Source: Neoarius graeffei (lineage: Eukaryota; Chordata; Actinopteri; Siluriformes; Ariidae). Taken from it: a stretch of DNA of 64,000 nucleotides. The notes under the pieces were generated by a model that did not search any database, had not been told where the DNA came from, and worked only from the letters and a program-made list of their open reading frames with translations. A program made the position numbers and the translations under genes. Shown piece after piece: positions 9,900 through 21,594 of this stretch. Location of the stretch: NCBI RefSeq assembly GCF_027579695.1, contig NC_083586.1:7352001-7416000 (forward strand), written 5' to 3'. The first letter of the stretch is position 1. Each line of letters opens with the position of its first letter.

Positions 9900-12181
9900 C
9901 TATTTAAGGTCCTGGGTGATTATAGTACCCAGGAAGTGGAAATGCTCCACAGAGGTTACTGGGGAGTCAATCAGGGTGATGGGGGAAGGTGTGGCAGAGC
10001 TCCTCCTGAAGTCCACAATCATCACTATCTTTAGAGCATTAAACTCCAAGTTGTTCTGCCTGCACCAGGACACCAGATGGTCAGTCTTCCACATGTAGGC
10101 AGACTCATCCTCATCAGAGATGATTCTAATGAGGGTAGTATGATCTGTAAACTTTAGGAGCTTGACAGACTGATGACTGGAGGTGCAGCTGTTGGTGTAC
10201 AGGGAGAAGAGTAGAGGAGAGAGAACACAGCCTTGGGGGGATCTAGTATTGATGGTTCGGGAGTCAGAGATGTGTTTCCCTAGCTTTATCTGCTGCTTCC
10301 TGTCAGACAGGAAGTCAGTGATCCACCTGCAGGTGGAGTCAGGCATGTTCAGCTGGGACAGCTTGTCCTGCAGAAGAGCTGGGATGATGGTGTTGACAGT
10401 GGAACTGAAATCCACAAATAGGATCCAAGTGTAGGTTCCTGGGAAGTCCAGGTGCTGGAAGATGAAGTCAAGAGCCATGTTGACAGCATTGTGAGCAGAT
10501 CTGTTTGGTTTGTAAGAGGTCCAGGAGCAGATCAGTGATGGCTTTGAGGTGGTAAAGCACAAGGGATTCAAAGGATTTCATAACCGCAGAAGTCAGGGTG
10601 ATGGGTCTGTAGTCATTTAATCATGTGATCCTTGGCTTTTTGGGGACAGGGATAATGGTGGAGGCCTTGAAGCAGGCTGGCACATGGCATGTCTCTAGTG
10701 AGGTGTTGAAGATGTCTGAACACTGCAGACAGTTGATCAGCATAGTGCTTCAGAATGAATGGTGAGACTGAATCAGGACCTGCTGCTTTGCAGGGGTTCA
10801 GCTTCTTAAAAAGCTTGCTAACATCTCTCTCCAGAATAGAGAGTTGAGGCTGTGGTGGAGGGTGAATGGGCCTCCTAGGTCTGAAGTTGTAGAGAGGCCT
10901 TGGCAACAGTAGAGGTGGAGGAGATGGTGGGCTGGAGCTGGATTCTGGAGTCACAGAGGATGTTATCAGGACAGTCCAATTGTCTTTAAAAGTGACAGTA
11001 GAACTCATTCAGCTGGTTGGCCAGGTACAAATCATTGAGAGTAGGGGCCTGAAGGCTTGTGGCTGGTGATCTGACTGAGCCTTTTCCAGACAGATGTTGA
11101 CTCATTGACAGAACTGGTGCTGGATTTTCTCAAAGTACAGATGTTTAGCTTCTCTCACTGCCTTGCTAAACCTATTCCTAGACTCCTTAAACCTGTCCCT
11201 GTCTCCACTTCTGAACGCTTCTTCCTTTTGCCGCCTTAGCTGTCTGAGCTTATCTGTGAACCTGGATTTGTCATTATTGTAATTCACCCTGGTTCATGAT
11301 GGAACACAGCAGTCCTCACAAAAGCTGATGTAGGATGTCACAGCCTCTGTTTACTCATCTAGACTATTTGTAGCAGTCCTGAACACATACCAGTTTGTAC
11401 AGTCCAAGCATGCCTGAATACTTGCTGCAGCCTCATTGCTCCACATCTTAGATGTCCTTACTACAGGTTTCCTCAGCTTGAATTTCTGTCTGTATGCAGG
11501 AATCAGTTGTACCATGACACGGCCAGAGTGGCCCAGTGCAGTGCAGGGGATGGTGTGATAGGCATTATTGACTGTGGTGTAGCACCGATCCAAAATATTC
11601 TCCTCTCTGGTCAGACATTGAATAAACTGTTTGTATTTTGGTAGTTTGTGGCTGAGGTTACCTTTGTCACAGAGGACAATAACTAGGGAGTCTGGGTTAC
11701 TCTGCACCACACCCAGTATCTGATCTGCCAGCATGCCCTGTGCATTCTGCATGTTGGCCTGTGGTGGACTGTAAATGCCAACCAGAATGAATGAAGCAAA
11801 CTCACATGGGGAGTAGAAGGGTTTGCAATTAACAAAAAGTGATTCCAGGTTGGGAGAACAGTGTTGCAGGATCAGTCACATCACTGCAGCACCCGCTGTT
11901 GACATAAAAACAGATTCAATCATCCTTTGTTTTACCAGAGAGATCCGTGCTATGGTCTGCTCTGAAAAGTTGGAAGCTGGCCAGCTGCAGTGCAGAGTCC
12001 CAAATGAGTCCTCACAGCCACGTCTCCATGAAGCATATAGTAAAACGGAAGATGAATGAAAGTCCCTGTTTCTTCCCACTAGCAGCTGGAGTTCATCCAG
12101 TTTGTTGCACAATGATTGCACATTGGAGAGAAATATTGCAGGTAGTGCGAAGTGTGCACTGACCGAGGCACACAAGCACAT
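9900..12181 (-). pseudogene. LINE ORF2 remnant: endonuclease and reverse transcriptase
   Basis: Minus-strand remnant of an L2/jockey-type ORF2. The apurinic-endonuclease part spans 12181-11300 in broken frames (FLSNVQSLCNKLDELQL near the start; [15 protein letters not shown] before the linker). The linker helix is 11287-11102 (TDKLRQLRRQKEEAFRSG). RT begins at 11008 (LNPCKAAGPDSVSPFIL) and continues at 10571 (FVDFSSTVNTI, SPQGCVLSPLLFSLYTN). The catalytic box is degenerate (FTDHTT in place of an FxDD-type motif). Several stops and frameshifts make it inactive. Confidence 0.85.
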
Positions 12182-12558
12182 TTTCCTCTCTTCCGGTGTC
12201 TCACTGAGTGAGCACCTTTGACCAGAATGTCCGATATTTCCATGGAAGACACCAGAAAAGTAGGTAATAAATCCATTGGAGTTGTTTCCCTGATGTTCAC
12301 GAACTCTTCTCTGGTGAAAGAGATTTGAGTATGGCAGCCAGGATTATATGCAGGTTGTACAATGAGTTTACAGAGTTTACAAACAAAATAAGACAAAACA
12401 ATGCACACCAAAACACAGAGGCAGCCATCCGTGGCATCATCTTGGGGTAAAACTGGTATTTTGGTACTCTTATGTTACAATGGCACCTGTCAAGGGGTGG
12501 GATATATTGGGCTGCAAGAGAAGTGTCCAGTCTCAAAATTGATGTGTTAGAAGCAGGA

Positions 12559-12863
12559 AAAATGGGCAAGCGTAAGAATCTGAGTGACTTTGACAAGCAC
12601 CAAATTGTGATGGCTAGATGACTGGGTCTGAGCATCTCCAAAATGGCACATCTTGTGGGGTGTTCCCAGTATGCAGCGGTTAGTACCAAAAGTGGTCTCA
12701 GGAAGGACAACCAGTGAACCAGTTAGAAGGTCATGGATAGCCAAGGCTCACTGATTCACCTGGGGCATGAAGGCTAGCTCATATGGTCCAATCCCACAGA
12801 AGAGCTAGTGTAGCACAATACTGCTGAAAAGTTAATGCTGACGATAACAAAGACTGATCAGTG
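12559..12863 (+). pseudogene. N-terminal remnant of Tc1-type transposase (outer element)
   Basis: From ATG 12559 the frame reads MGKRKNLSDFDKHQIVMAR then a TGA, followed by broken homology to the helix-turn-helix region. No catalytic domain remains before the right TIR. This is an internally deleted copy. Confidence 0.7.
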
Positions 12864-12865
12864 TA

Positions 12866-14705
12866 TAAATTTAACATAATCGACTAACATTAATAACATA
12901 GGCTCTGAAATTATAATAGGATGTTTATCGAAATTATATTGAGTATAAAGAAGTGTTCCTTTTAAAATGAATATACTCCTTTGTATAATCACATTTTATT
13001 GGATATAAGTTGCTTTAATAAGAGACATGATTAGTTCATTGGGATGCAAATATTTTTCTTGTTTCTGGTTGTAAGCTACTAGATAGATAGCTACACTATA
13101 AACACAGATATAATGAAAGTCAGCAAAGGAGCCTGCTAGAGTTTACTATAATAGAAAAGTAGACCTCGTCTCTTAGTCTTGCCTCTGACATTCTGTTTCC
13201 CGATCGACCGACCTCCGCCCATCTCTTTGACCATGATTCTAATCTACTGTTTTGGCTTCATCTACAGTTTGCTTCTCCTGCTCTCCCCTGCACCTGCATC
13301 CATAAGTGCCTGCACCCTGACAGATGATATGATCAACTCATCCACCTGGGATGACCATCTGTTCCATCTAAGACTATCGCTCAATATTCACCATTCAAAG
13401 CAGATCTATATGGTAGTGACTACCATTGTACAACCTGCATGAGCTCACCTTATAGTAATGCACCTTATATCCATCAGTTAACTGAAACCAAAAGGTGGAA
13501 CTCACCCCCCCCCCATTTTTTAACTAGTTAAGGTACAATCTACTCTCAATCTTTCTTTATTAGTCTTTTCTATTTATAACATTGCCATAAAATACAGTGA
13601 AAACTCCACTGAAAACCATTAAAAATAACTGGTGAATATAGGGGAAAAAATACACCTGCAGCATTTGAGTCCCTTTTTCCTGCTTGGAAATAAGATATGT
13701 TTGTGACCATAGAACCTAAGACTAGCAACAACATGGCTACAATGTTTTATCACAGTTTTGCTCCTCAGCTATTCTCCAACATCACTTTCCCCATGATAAC
13801 TTTGATGGAGAAACTCAGTTGTCACCTGAAGTAATTTTTCTTTTCTTATCAATGTTTTTCACACCTCAAGAATTTTCTCCTACTCTTTTACTCAATTTTT
13901 TGCATTTGAATAACAGCATGAAATGTTAATAAAATCTTAAAAATCTCACTGAAAGTTTGAAACACTTCAAAGTGGTCTGGAATAGTTTTCGTCTCTGAGA
14001 AGGCGCTCTCATTCATGTTAAGCAGTTCTCTCCTGCCATGTGGTTCTTCTGTGCTGCAAACAGACGATTGTATGGTAGTCAGATGATGCTATCATTTAAT
14101 TACAGTAAAGAAGCTCGAAATTGAAGCTGAGTGAACTAGATTGAGCTCAAAGATTTTATGTTGAACCCACAAACAGAGGATTTTACAAAAAGCCTACAAA
14201 GAAACTTCATGATGCATGGCTCTTTCCATCTTGTGTTCTACTCTCTTAGGATGGTTGGCTCCTACAAATGGAGCAAATAAATGACACTTTCAAGTCACCA
14301 TAACCTAGCTCATCAACTCATCAGCTTCATAGACATCACTAGCCTTGAGCCGATACTGAATGGTCAGAAATGCACTTGCATATCTCCAACAGGAATGGGG
14401 ATGATCCTCAACTGAACCCAGTTAAAATTTAATTGAAATGCTAAAGTATCCAAAGGAGTCTGTCCATGATGGACAGGGACTGTGGGTGGGACACTTCAGA
14501 GCATTAAACATTACTAATTGGACAGCAACCACATTGGAACAGTGGGTTTCATCAACAAAGTTTCAAAACTTCACTTCTGCCAGTGGTATCAAAACCTTCT
14601 AGGGCCTCGTTGATTTCAGATCCAATTAAATTGTCTTCTGTGTTCAAAGGGCTTTGTCAAAGATGTGAAAAGGTGGACCATGCTGTCTAGAACAGGAAAT
14701 ATTTG
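12866..14705. other. AT-rich DNA, no recognised gene
   Basis: I find no supported gene or element. An 87-codon reading frame at 13179-13442 has a hydrophobic N-terminus but no recognisable family, splice context or codon signal. A short poly-C run lies at 13507-13515. Confidence 0.6.
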
Positions 14706-14707
14706 CT

Positions 14708-14860
14708 GTATAGTACCAGTCAAAAGTTTGGACAAAACTTCGAATTCAATTTTTTTAAAAAGACATGAAAGACACTTCATATCTTAATGTAATGATGGAC
14801 TATCATTTCTCTTACTTAGAGTAGTTATTGACATCATATGGATAACAAGCATTGTTAAAT
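14708..14860 (+). mobile_element. Tc1-like terminal fragment
   Basis: Begins TAGTACCAGTCAAAAGTTTGG, which resembles the TIR of a widespread fish Tc1 family, and decays within about 150 bp. No opposite end was found. Confidence 0.5.
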
Positions 14861-14908
14861 TACTGTATTTTTATTATTTACTATTTACAGTTTGATTATC
14901 TGAAATAC

Positions 14909-15036
14909 AGGGGCAGCTCTGTCGCCTCACAGCAAGAAGGTCCGGGTTCGAGCCCCATGGCTGGCGAGGGCCTTTCTGCGCGGAGTTTGCACGTTCTCCC
15001 CGTGTCTGAGTGGGTTTCCTCTGGGTCAAAATGTAT
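14909..15036 (+). mobile_element. SINE fragment, plus strand
   Basis: Shares with the minus-strand copies at 15062 and 22382 the block GTCGCCTCACAGCAAGAAGG and a B-box-like GGTTCGAGCCCC, then TCTCCCCGTGTC. It lacks the rest of the body. Together with the next copy it forms a local inverted repeat. Confidence 0.7.
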
Positions 15037-15061
15037 CAAATCAAAATGTATTTGAGATCAT

Positions 15062-16439
15062 CTCATCTCATTATCTCTAGCCGCTTTATCCTTCTACAGG
15101 GTCGCAGGCAAGCTGGAGCCTATCCCAGCTGACTATGGGCGAAAGGCAGGGTACACCCTGGACAAGTCGCCAGGTCATCACAGGGCTGACACATAGACAC
15201 AGACAACCATTCACACTCACATTCACACCTACGGTCAATTTAGAGCCACCAATTAATCTAACCTGCATGTCTTTGGACTGTGGGGGAAACTGGAGCACCC
15301 GGAGGAAACCCACACAGACATGGGGAGAACATGCAAACTCCAAACAAAGGCCCCTGTCGGCCACTGGGCTCCAACCCAGAACCTTCTTGCTGTGGGGCAA
15401 CAGTCAAGTCAAGAGAAGTTTATTTGTATAGCGCTTTTAACAATAAACATTGTCGCAAAGCAGCTTTACAGAATTTGAACGACTTAAAACATGAGCTAAT
15501 TTTGTCCCTAATCTATCCCCAATGAGCAAGCCTGTGGCGACGGTGGCAAGGAAAAACTCCCTCAGATGACATGAGGAAGAAACCTCGAGAGGAACCAGAC
15601 TCAAAAGGGAACCCATCCTCATTTGGGCAACAACAGACAGCCTGACTATAATATTAACAGTTTTAACATGAGGACAGTTTCGATGATATTATAACTCTTC
15701 ATTGATGGAAACTTGAGTGCAAAACTGCTCATGATAACTGCAGTCCTAAAGTTAGCAAGACAACTGTAGTCCTCAGCCATAAAAGCATTACTGTAAGAGT
15801 CCAGAGCATCCTCCAGGTATAACCCTCAACTGTCCTCATGGGGCCGTCCTTCACAGGAGCGGTGCGATAAAACTCCGACCCGACACAGGGCACCAGGATG
15901 GACCAAGCAGGTCCGAGGGGCAGAAGAGGCCAGCATCTCAATCCCAGGACCAACATGTAACTCAGAGGGACAGATTGGGGGGGGGGGGGGGGGGAGAGAG
16001 AGAGAAAGAAAACACATGTTGTTAGGTATGCCCTAAAAATGACAAGTATTAAATCTGTGTGGTAGGCTTGCAGAGACGAGAGTCTTTACATCAGGCATAA
16101 CACACAACAATGGCATGTTAATATGGTAAAAAATATATCATGACCTGTTCTGGCTGGATGCTTGATTGGGTGATGGGAGCACACTCCTCAGCAATGGGGA
16201 CTGACAGCATCCATACATCCCAGTTTACCAAAACACTCTATGTCTGAGGACCCTCTAGATCTACACCTTTACCTCATAAACACCATTAACAAAAGTCTTG
16301 ACTAAACAGATATGTTTTCAGCCTAGACTTAAATGCTGAGACTGTGTCTGATTCCTGAACATTACTTAGAAGGCTGTTCCAACCCAGAACCTTCTTGCTG
16401 TGAGGCAACAGTGCTAACCACTACACCACTGTGCCGCCA
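15062..16439 (-). mobile_element. tRNA-derived SINE interrupted by a LINE tail
   Basis: SINE parts are 15062-15404 and 16413-16439. In minus orientation the head reads GGCGGCACAGTGGTGTAGTGG, with an A-box-like TGGTGTAGTGGTTAGC, and the 3' end is ATGAG-rich. The LINE at 15405-16378 is inserted in the head region. Reading frames here have no coding support. Confidence 0.75.
15405..16378 (-). mobile_element. 5'-truncated LINE with 34-bp target duplication
   Basis: Contains the 3' UTR of the same LINE family as 34513-35397 (shared block GCAAAGCAGCTTTACAGAAT near the 3' end) and a short stretch of ORF2 end. The flanking SINE sequence is duplicated at 15371-15404 and 16379-16412 (34 bp, one mismatch). 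A long G run lies near 15977-15994. Confidence 0.85.
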
Positions 16440-17880
16440 CCCATGGCATAAATCTGAAGGAAAAAAGGGATGGATATGGAACGAGTCTGTTATGCAAAAA
16501 AAAGTAAACTGTTAAAACTATTCCAGTATTATGTTAACATGTTAAAACTATTACAGTATTATTAAAGATACAATTAAAAAATACTATTTTAAGCATCAAA
16601 GACAGAGGAGTGGATGTGTATTAAAATGCAAAACTGGAGAAATGTACAGAAGTAAAATCATGTTTTTGTCAGGACAGCTGACTGTGCAGGTTAAGCACTT
16701 GATCACAATGTCGTGTACTGAATATGCAGTCCGCATTTCAACCTGTGCTGTTGCTCCTCCTCACAAACCTGTTTTGACAAAAGGGAAATAGGATTTGTCA
16801 GAGCTTGAATTCTCACTGCACCAAAATGTCAAGAGTCTTTACCAGGAACATCTCTTCTTTGGAAATTAATATTCAGCACAGGGACTCACATTCTATCCTC
16901 CCTGCAGAGTGTGTGTAAAGGACATGATCTCCATCAAACTCAGCCCAGTGATTTTATCATTACCATCATGCTACTCCAGCAAAAATACCTCCTCTATTAA
17001 TATTTTATTCAGTTTAATATTAATAATTTATGAACAGTTTTAATTTTACATTTAAATGTATTTTTATTCACTTAATCATATGAAATAACATTTTAAATGA
17101 ACCATTAACTTGTATTATTTATAATTCATTTAATGATACCTTTAAAATCATATTAACACATTATTTGCAGAAAAACAATAGTATTATTCCTTAAATTTGT
17201 TATTTTATATACACTACATAAAAATAATTGTCTCCTTTGTGCCTTTTTGCATAAGCATTGCTCTAAGCATCTATCCAGTTCATAAATCAAATTCAAAATA
17301 TGTTATGCTTTGTTTATATTCTCCAAATGTGCAATTTACTGTTATGCTCAATGCAAGCAAAATGCTGATTTTTTTAATTATGATTATTTTTTAATCTGCA
17401 CTAATTGGAAATTGATGCAGTGATTCTTAAGCCTTCATTATGGTCAAGTCAAACTTGTGAGCTACTCTGAACTCATCCATTAAAGCAAAAACCCAGAAAG
17501 AAGCTTCTCAGAAATGGAACTGCTTTGAGATGGCTGTTCAAAAGCACCAAACTGCACTGCTTTATGTTTCTTCATTCCTGCCCCCTCACCCCAAATGCAG
17601 CCTCCAGCTGCAGCTTTGTGGAAATGAAGGCAGAGGAACATTCAGAACTCCTTTTTTTTCGTGGGGTGGGGGGTAGACTGCATTCCAAATCATGAGACAA
17701 GAAAGTTGCTCATGTCCCACAATCTCTTACCTCTACAGATTTCATAGGCTACTGTATATTCATCAACATGATTTCATCTCTCATCAAAATTCTTAATATT
17801 CATTTTGGAAGAGTCATTAAAGTTAAGCTTTTTGGGAAACTTTGTAAAAGGTAAGACAACTTGGTGAACTTTGGTCTCAG
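16440..17880. other. AT-rich DNA, no recognised gene
   Basis: No supported coding region, RNA or mobile element was seen. Composition is AT-rich with short tandem A and T runs. Confidence 0.6.
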
Positions 17881-18172
17881 GAATTTCATAGGCTTCACAT
17901 TATTAATAATGTGGTAAATTCCAAATCACGTGGAAGCATGTGATTTGAAATTTACCACATTATTAATAATGTGAAGCCTATGAAATTTCAAAGTTCAAAT
18001 TTCATCTCAGGAAGTTTAACACTAACACCAACATTGTAACACTGGTACTGTAACTAACATTAACACACAACATTAACATTGTATTACAATGTTAATTGTA
18101 ATACAATCATTCTTACTTCTCAATAATAATTCTTAATTCTTACAACTGTAATTCTTACAGTTGTAAGAATGT
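17881..18172. repeat. Cluster of three strong hairpins
   Basis: Arms 17881-17929 and 17940-17988 are near-perfect inverted repeats (about 48 bp, two mismatches) around a 10-nt loop. Each arm contains the palindrome CACATTATTAATAATGTG. Two further stem-loops follow: 18079-18107 (TTGTATTACAAT paired across a short AT loop) and 18138-18171 (ATTCTTACAACTGTA paired with its complement). No transposon ends or duplications are evident. Confidence 0.85.
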
Positions 18173-18174
18173 AG

Positions 18175-19399
18175 CCAACTCTTAATATGCAACATTAATC
18201 TTGTAACACTAACTTTGTAACACCAACAATGTTACATACTGTAATTTTATATTAATGACCTCACAGGTGTAGCTCAAAATTTAAGTGGAGTCTATTTTTT
18301 TTAAAAACTAATACCATGTTTGTGTAACTATTATCGTGAAGCCTGATTTAAAAAAAGTTGTGTGCGCAGTCATTTATCATTAACCATAACAAGATGCACA
18401 CCAGTTTATACACTAATAAATGCAAATCATGTTATCAAAAGAATTATAAATTTCCAATTAATCTGTGAGGAAAACCCAGGTGAAAATCATGATACAGGAA
18501 AACGTCTGAGGAAAACAAATAGCAACACAGTAAAGATACATAATTAATTAATTATTACAAAATTAATTCACATGATTTCTTTTTGTTGTTGTTGGTGATA
18601 AACTTGATGGCCTGTCAGTGTTTGCACTCTTATATTTGAGTGTAATTATTTGTTTAGTATAATTTGCCTACCTACAGAATTGTACATACTACTGATCCAA
18701 TTTTTTTTGGGTCCTTCGATAAAATAATAAGTGTGCCAGAATAGAAGTACTTGTGTCATCATATGCACTCTCATTTTTTCAAAAAAAAAAATTAAAAAGC
18801 AAACAAGCAATAACCTGCTAAATTTGTCAAAGAATACAAGCCCACTTTAGATTTCACTCTGATTCTCCTTTTTTGTTAGTTTTTTTGGAAATTGAGCTTA
18901 CTTCACACTGCTGCTCAATTCACTTCAAATATTGAAACGTACATCTTTCTTTTCTTTTGTAAAAGGCATGCCTCCTCACTTGCATCCTCTTTTCTTTCCT
19001 TAGCCTAGTTATTATGTACCCTGACTGTGTCACTTCTCTGGAAACCTATTTTGCAGTGAAATATGGGCCAGCATGTTTGCTTATGTTGTTTCACAGTAAA
19101 AACAATCTCAGACTGCAAGATTGGTTTCCCTTAATGAGGATGTGCCAATTTCATTCAGTAGCCTGGTGCACCGTTTAAGGTGTTAGTGCACCTGATCCCA
19201 TTTCTCAAAGCAAAGCATGAGAAAATGCTGCATGATTAGTCAAATATCAAGATAAATGTCTGATATTCCAAGATATTGTTTTTTTTTAATTGTGGAGAGG
19301 TAATGCTGTGTGATTTGTCTTGCAAATGATTAGTTTGATGACTGAAGCAATTTCGTACTTATGCAGGATCTAGAGGTCCTCAGGTAAAATCCAAGACCC
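18175..19399. other. AT-rich DNA, no recognised gene
   Basis: Nothing identifiable; several poly-A and poly-T tracts. Confidence 0.6.
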
Positions 19400-19403
19400 T
19401 TAA

Positions 19404-19936
19404 AGCTGCAGTCAGTAGGATTGAGAAGAGAGTGGAATTAGTTTGAAAATTTGAATGATTAAAAATTCAAGGCATCTCCCTCTGCCCTGTGCTCCAGCTC
19501 TGCCTCTAAAGGCCCTCCCCGCAGAGGAGACTGCCTTGCAAGCATTGGCAGTATTGGCAACTGAAGTTGTTTGATAAAAACCTGTTGTGAATAGTGTTAC
19601 ATAAGCAGTAAACCACTTATGAAAACATTTAGCTGTGAGACCACAAGCACACAAATAGCATTCGTTACAAATGACATAGCTTTTGCTCATTAATATTTAT
19701 AGCACATCACATACAATTACAATTCTATGAGAATTGTACAGTAAAGAAATGGAGCAAGTTACACTCAGTGATGACATATCTGGAGTGAAATCCAGATATG
19801 CAAACATTCAAAAACACAATGAAGAACTTAAATGTTGGTTAACATGTCTAGGGTTGCCAAAAGCTGGAAATAAGGCTGAACTTGTGAAAAGGTGAGCTTC
19901 AATGCAAGGCCTGTCCCCAAAACTGGGTTACATGCA
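19404..19936 (+). mobile_element. Possible 5' end of a TTAA-targeting DNA transposon
   Basis: TTAA at 19400-19403 is followed by AGCTGCAGTCAGTAGGATTG, which resembles ends of TTAA-inserting fish elements of the Kolobok type. Downstream lies the SAP-like exon at 19749. The opposite end was not found, and the interval is cut by the Tc1 copy at 19939. This is a tentative call. Confidence 0.35.
19749..19891 (+). CDS. SAP-domain-like first exon (47 codons, then GT donor)
   Basis: From ATG 19749 an open frame ends at a consensus donor (AAG/GTGAGC, exon end 19891). The protein contains ELKCWLTCLGLPKAGNKAEL, matching the helix-turn-helix pattern of SAP DNA-binding motifs (two amphipathic helices around a Gly, Lys-Ala-Leu in helix 2). 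Such exons begin several transposon-derived fish genes with nuclease domains (family knowledge). No downstream exon is found; the Tc1 copy at 19939 follows closely. Confidence 0.5.
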
Positions 19937-19938
19937 TA

Positions 19939-21269
19939 CAGTGGTGCTTGAAAGTTTGTGGACCCTTTAGAATTTTCGATATTTCTGCAAAAATATGACC
20001 TAAAACATAAGATTTTCATACAAGTCCTAAAAATAGATAAAGAAAACCCAGTTAAACAAATGAGACAAAAATATTATACTGGTCATTTATTTATTGAGGA
20101 AAATGATCCAGTATTACATATCTGTGAGTGGCAAAAGTATGTGAAACTTTGCTTTCAGTATCTGGTGTGACCCCCTTGTGCAGTAATACCGGAAACATTT
20201 AATTGTGGTTAACTGTTGATTAGTCCTGCACACCGGCTTGAGGAATTTTAGCCCATTCCTCCATACAGAACAGCTTCAACTTTGGGATGTTGGTGGGTTT
20301 CCTCACATGAACTGCTCACTTCAGGTCCTTCCACAACATTTCGATTGGATTAAGGTCAGGACTTTGACTTGGCCATTCCTTCTTTATTCTTTGGTAGAAC
20401 GACTTTTGTGCTTAGGATCATTGTCTTGCTGCATGACCCACCTTCTCTTGAGATTCAGTTCATGGACAGATATCCTGACATTTTCCTTTAGAATTCACTG
20501 GTATAATTCAGAATTCATTGTTCGAACAATGATGGCAAGCCGTCCTGGCCCAGATACAGCAAAACAGGCCCAAACCATGATACTACTACCACCATGTTTC
20601 ACATATGGGATAAGGTTCTTATGCTGGAATGCAGTGTTTTCCATTCTCCAAACATAATGTTTCTCATTTAAACAAAAAAGTTCTATTTTGGTCTCATCCA
20701 TCCACAAAACGTTTTTCCAATAGCCTTCTGGCTTGTCCATGTGATCTTTAGCAAACTGCAGACAAGCAGCAATGTTCTTTTTGGAGAGCAGTGGCTTCTC
20801 CTTGCAATCCTGCCATGCACACCATTGTTGTTCAGTGTTCTCCTGATGGTGGACTCATGAACATTAAAATTAGTCCATGTGAGAGAGGTCTTCAGTTGCT
20901 TAGAATTTACCCTGGGGTCTTTTGTGATCTCACCAACTATTACACGCCTTGCTCTTGGAGTGATCTTTGTTGGTCAACCACTTCTGTGGAGGGTAACAAT
21001 GGTCTTGAATTTCCTCCATTTGTACACATTCTGTCTGACTGTGGATTGGTGGAGTCCAAACTCTTTAGAGATGGTTTTGTAACCTTTTTCTGCCTGATGA
21101 GCATCAACAACACTTTTTCTGAGGTCCTCAGAAAAATATTTTTGTCTCATTTGTTTAACTGATTTCTCATCTACTTTTAGGATGTGTGAAAATCTGATAA
21201 TGTTTTTGGTCGTATTTATGCAGAAATATAGAACATTCTAAAGGGTTCACAAACTTCCAAGCACCACTG
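19939..21269 (-). mobile_element. Tc1 transposon, decayed
   Basis: Ends CAGTGGTGCTTGaAAGTTTG and its complement, with TA at 19937-19938 and 21270-21271. The 1,331-bp copy is inserted near the SAP-like exon. The transposase is on the minus strand. Confidence 0.92.
20160..21150 (-). pseudogene. Tc1 transposase, multiple frameshifts
   Basis: Starts at ATG 21150 with MRQKYFSEDLRK and a helix-turn-helix (KGYKTISKEFGLHQSTV). The frame breaks near 20810. The first catalytic Asp is in MDETKIELF (frame 20740-20495), and the second block reads QQDNDPKH after another break. The C-terminal part with the last acidic residue is degraded. Confidence 0.85.
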
Positions 21270-21271
21270 TA

Positions 21272-21586
21272 CATTTAGATGCAAGCTCAATTGTCACTTT
21301 GGCCACAAAATTAAAGAATGAATCCTAATATCCAAGTCTGCTAAGCATTATATTTTTACCATTAAATCCTTGTAGTGTTTCAATCTAATAGGCCTACGTG
21401 AACTGAACAAAAAAGGCCAGAACTTCACTCACGTCCAGTTCAACTTTTTCTCATGGGAGAGCTGTACTTGAATATAGGCCTAGTTACTATAGATCTAGTA
21501 TGCAAACAAAACCTTGACTGCTCCTGCATGAAAACATGTCCTGCGTTAAATGCAGAAACAAGTGTTTATAACAACTTGCAAACACA
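21272..21586. other. No recognised gene
   Basis: Sequence between the Tc1 copy and the LINE tail; it may continue the host of the Tc1 insertion. Nothing is identifiable. Confidence 0.5.
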
Positions 21587-21594
21587 CAAATTAA

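Larger units (their letters stand above)
7404..12470 (-). mobile_element. L2/jockey-like LINE split by a Tc1 element
   Basis: A minus-strand LINE inserted in the outer Tc1-like element. Its 3' end lies at about 7404-7479 (AAGTTTATTGCCAAGTGC, the usual 3'-terminal motif in reverse). It resumes at 9086 after the Tc1 copy and extends to about 12470. Exact ends are blurred because I see no clear target duplication. The coding remnant is described at 9900-12181. Confidence 0.75.
7358..12863 (+). mobile_element. Outer Tc1-like element carrying a nested LINE
   Basis: Ends read CACTGATCAG at 7358-7367 and its exact reverse complement at 12854-12863, each flanked by TA (7356-7357, 12864-12865). Only about 50 bp of the left end and about 390 bp of the right end belong to this element; the remainder is the LINE at 7404-12470. 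The right segment encodes the start of a Tc1-type transposase. Confidence 0.75.

Noticed and set aside
13179-13442. 87-codon frame with hydrophobic N-terminus
   Set aside because: No family, splice context or conservation evidence; plausible by chance.
14930-14975. Second tRNA-like match
   Set aside because: Also part of a repeated SINE family.
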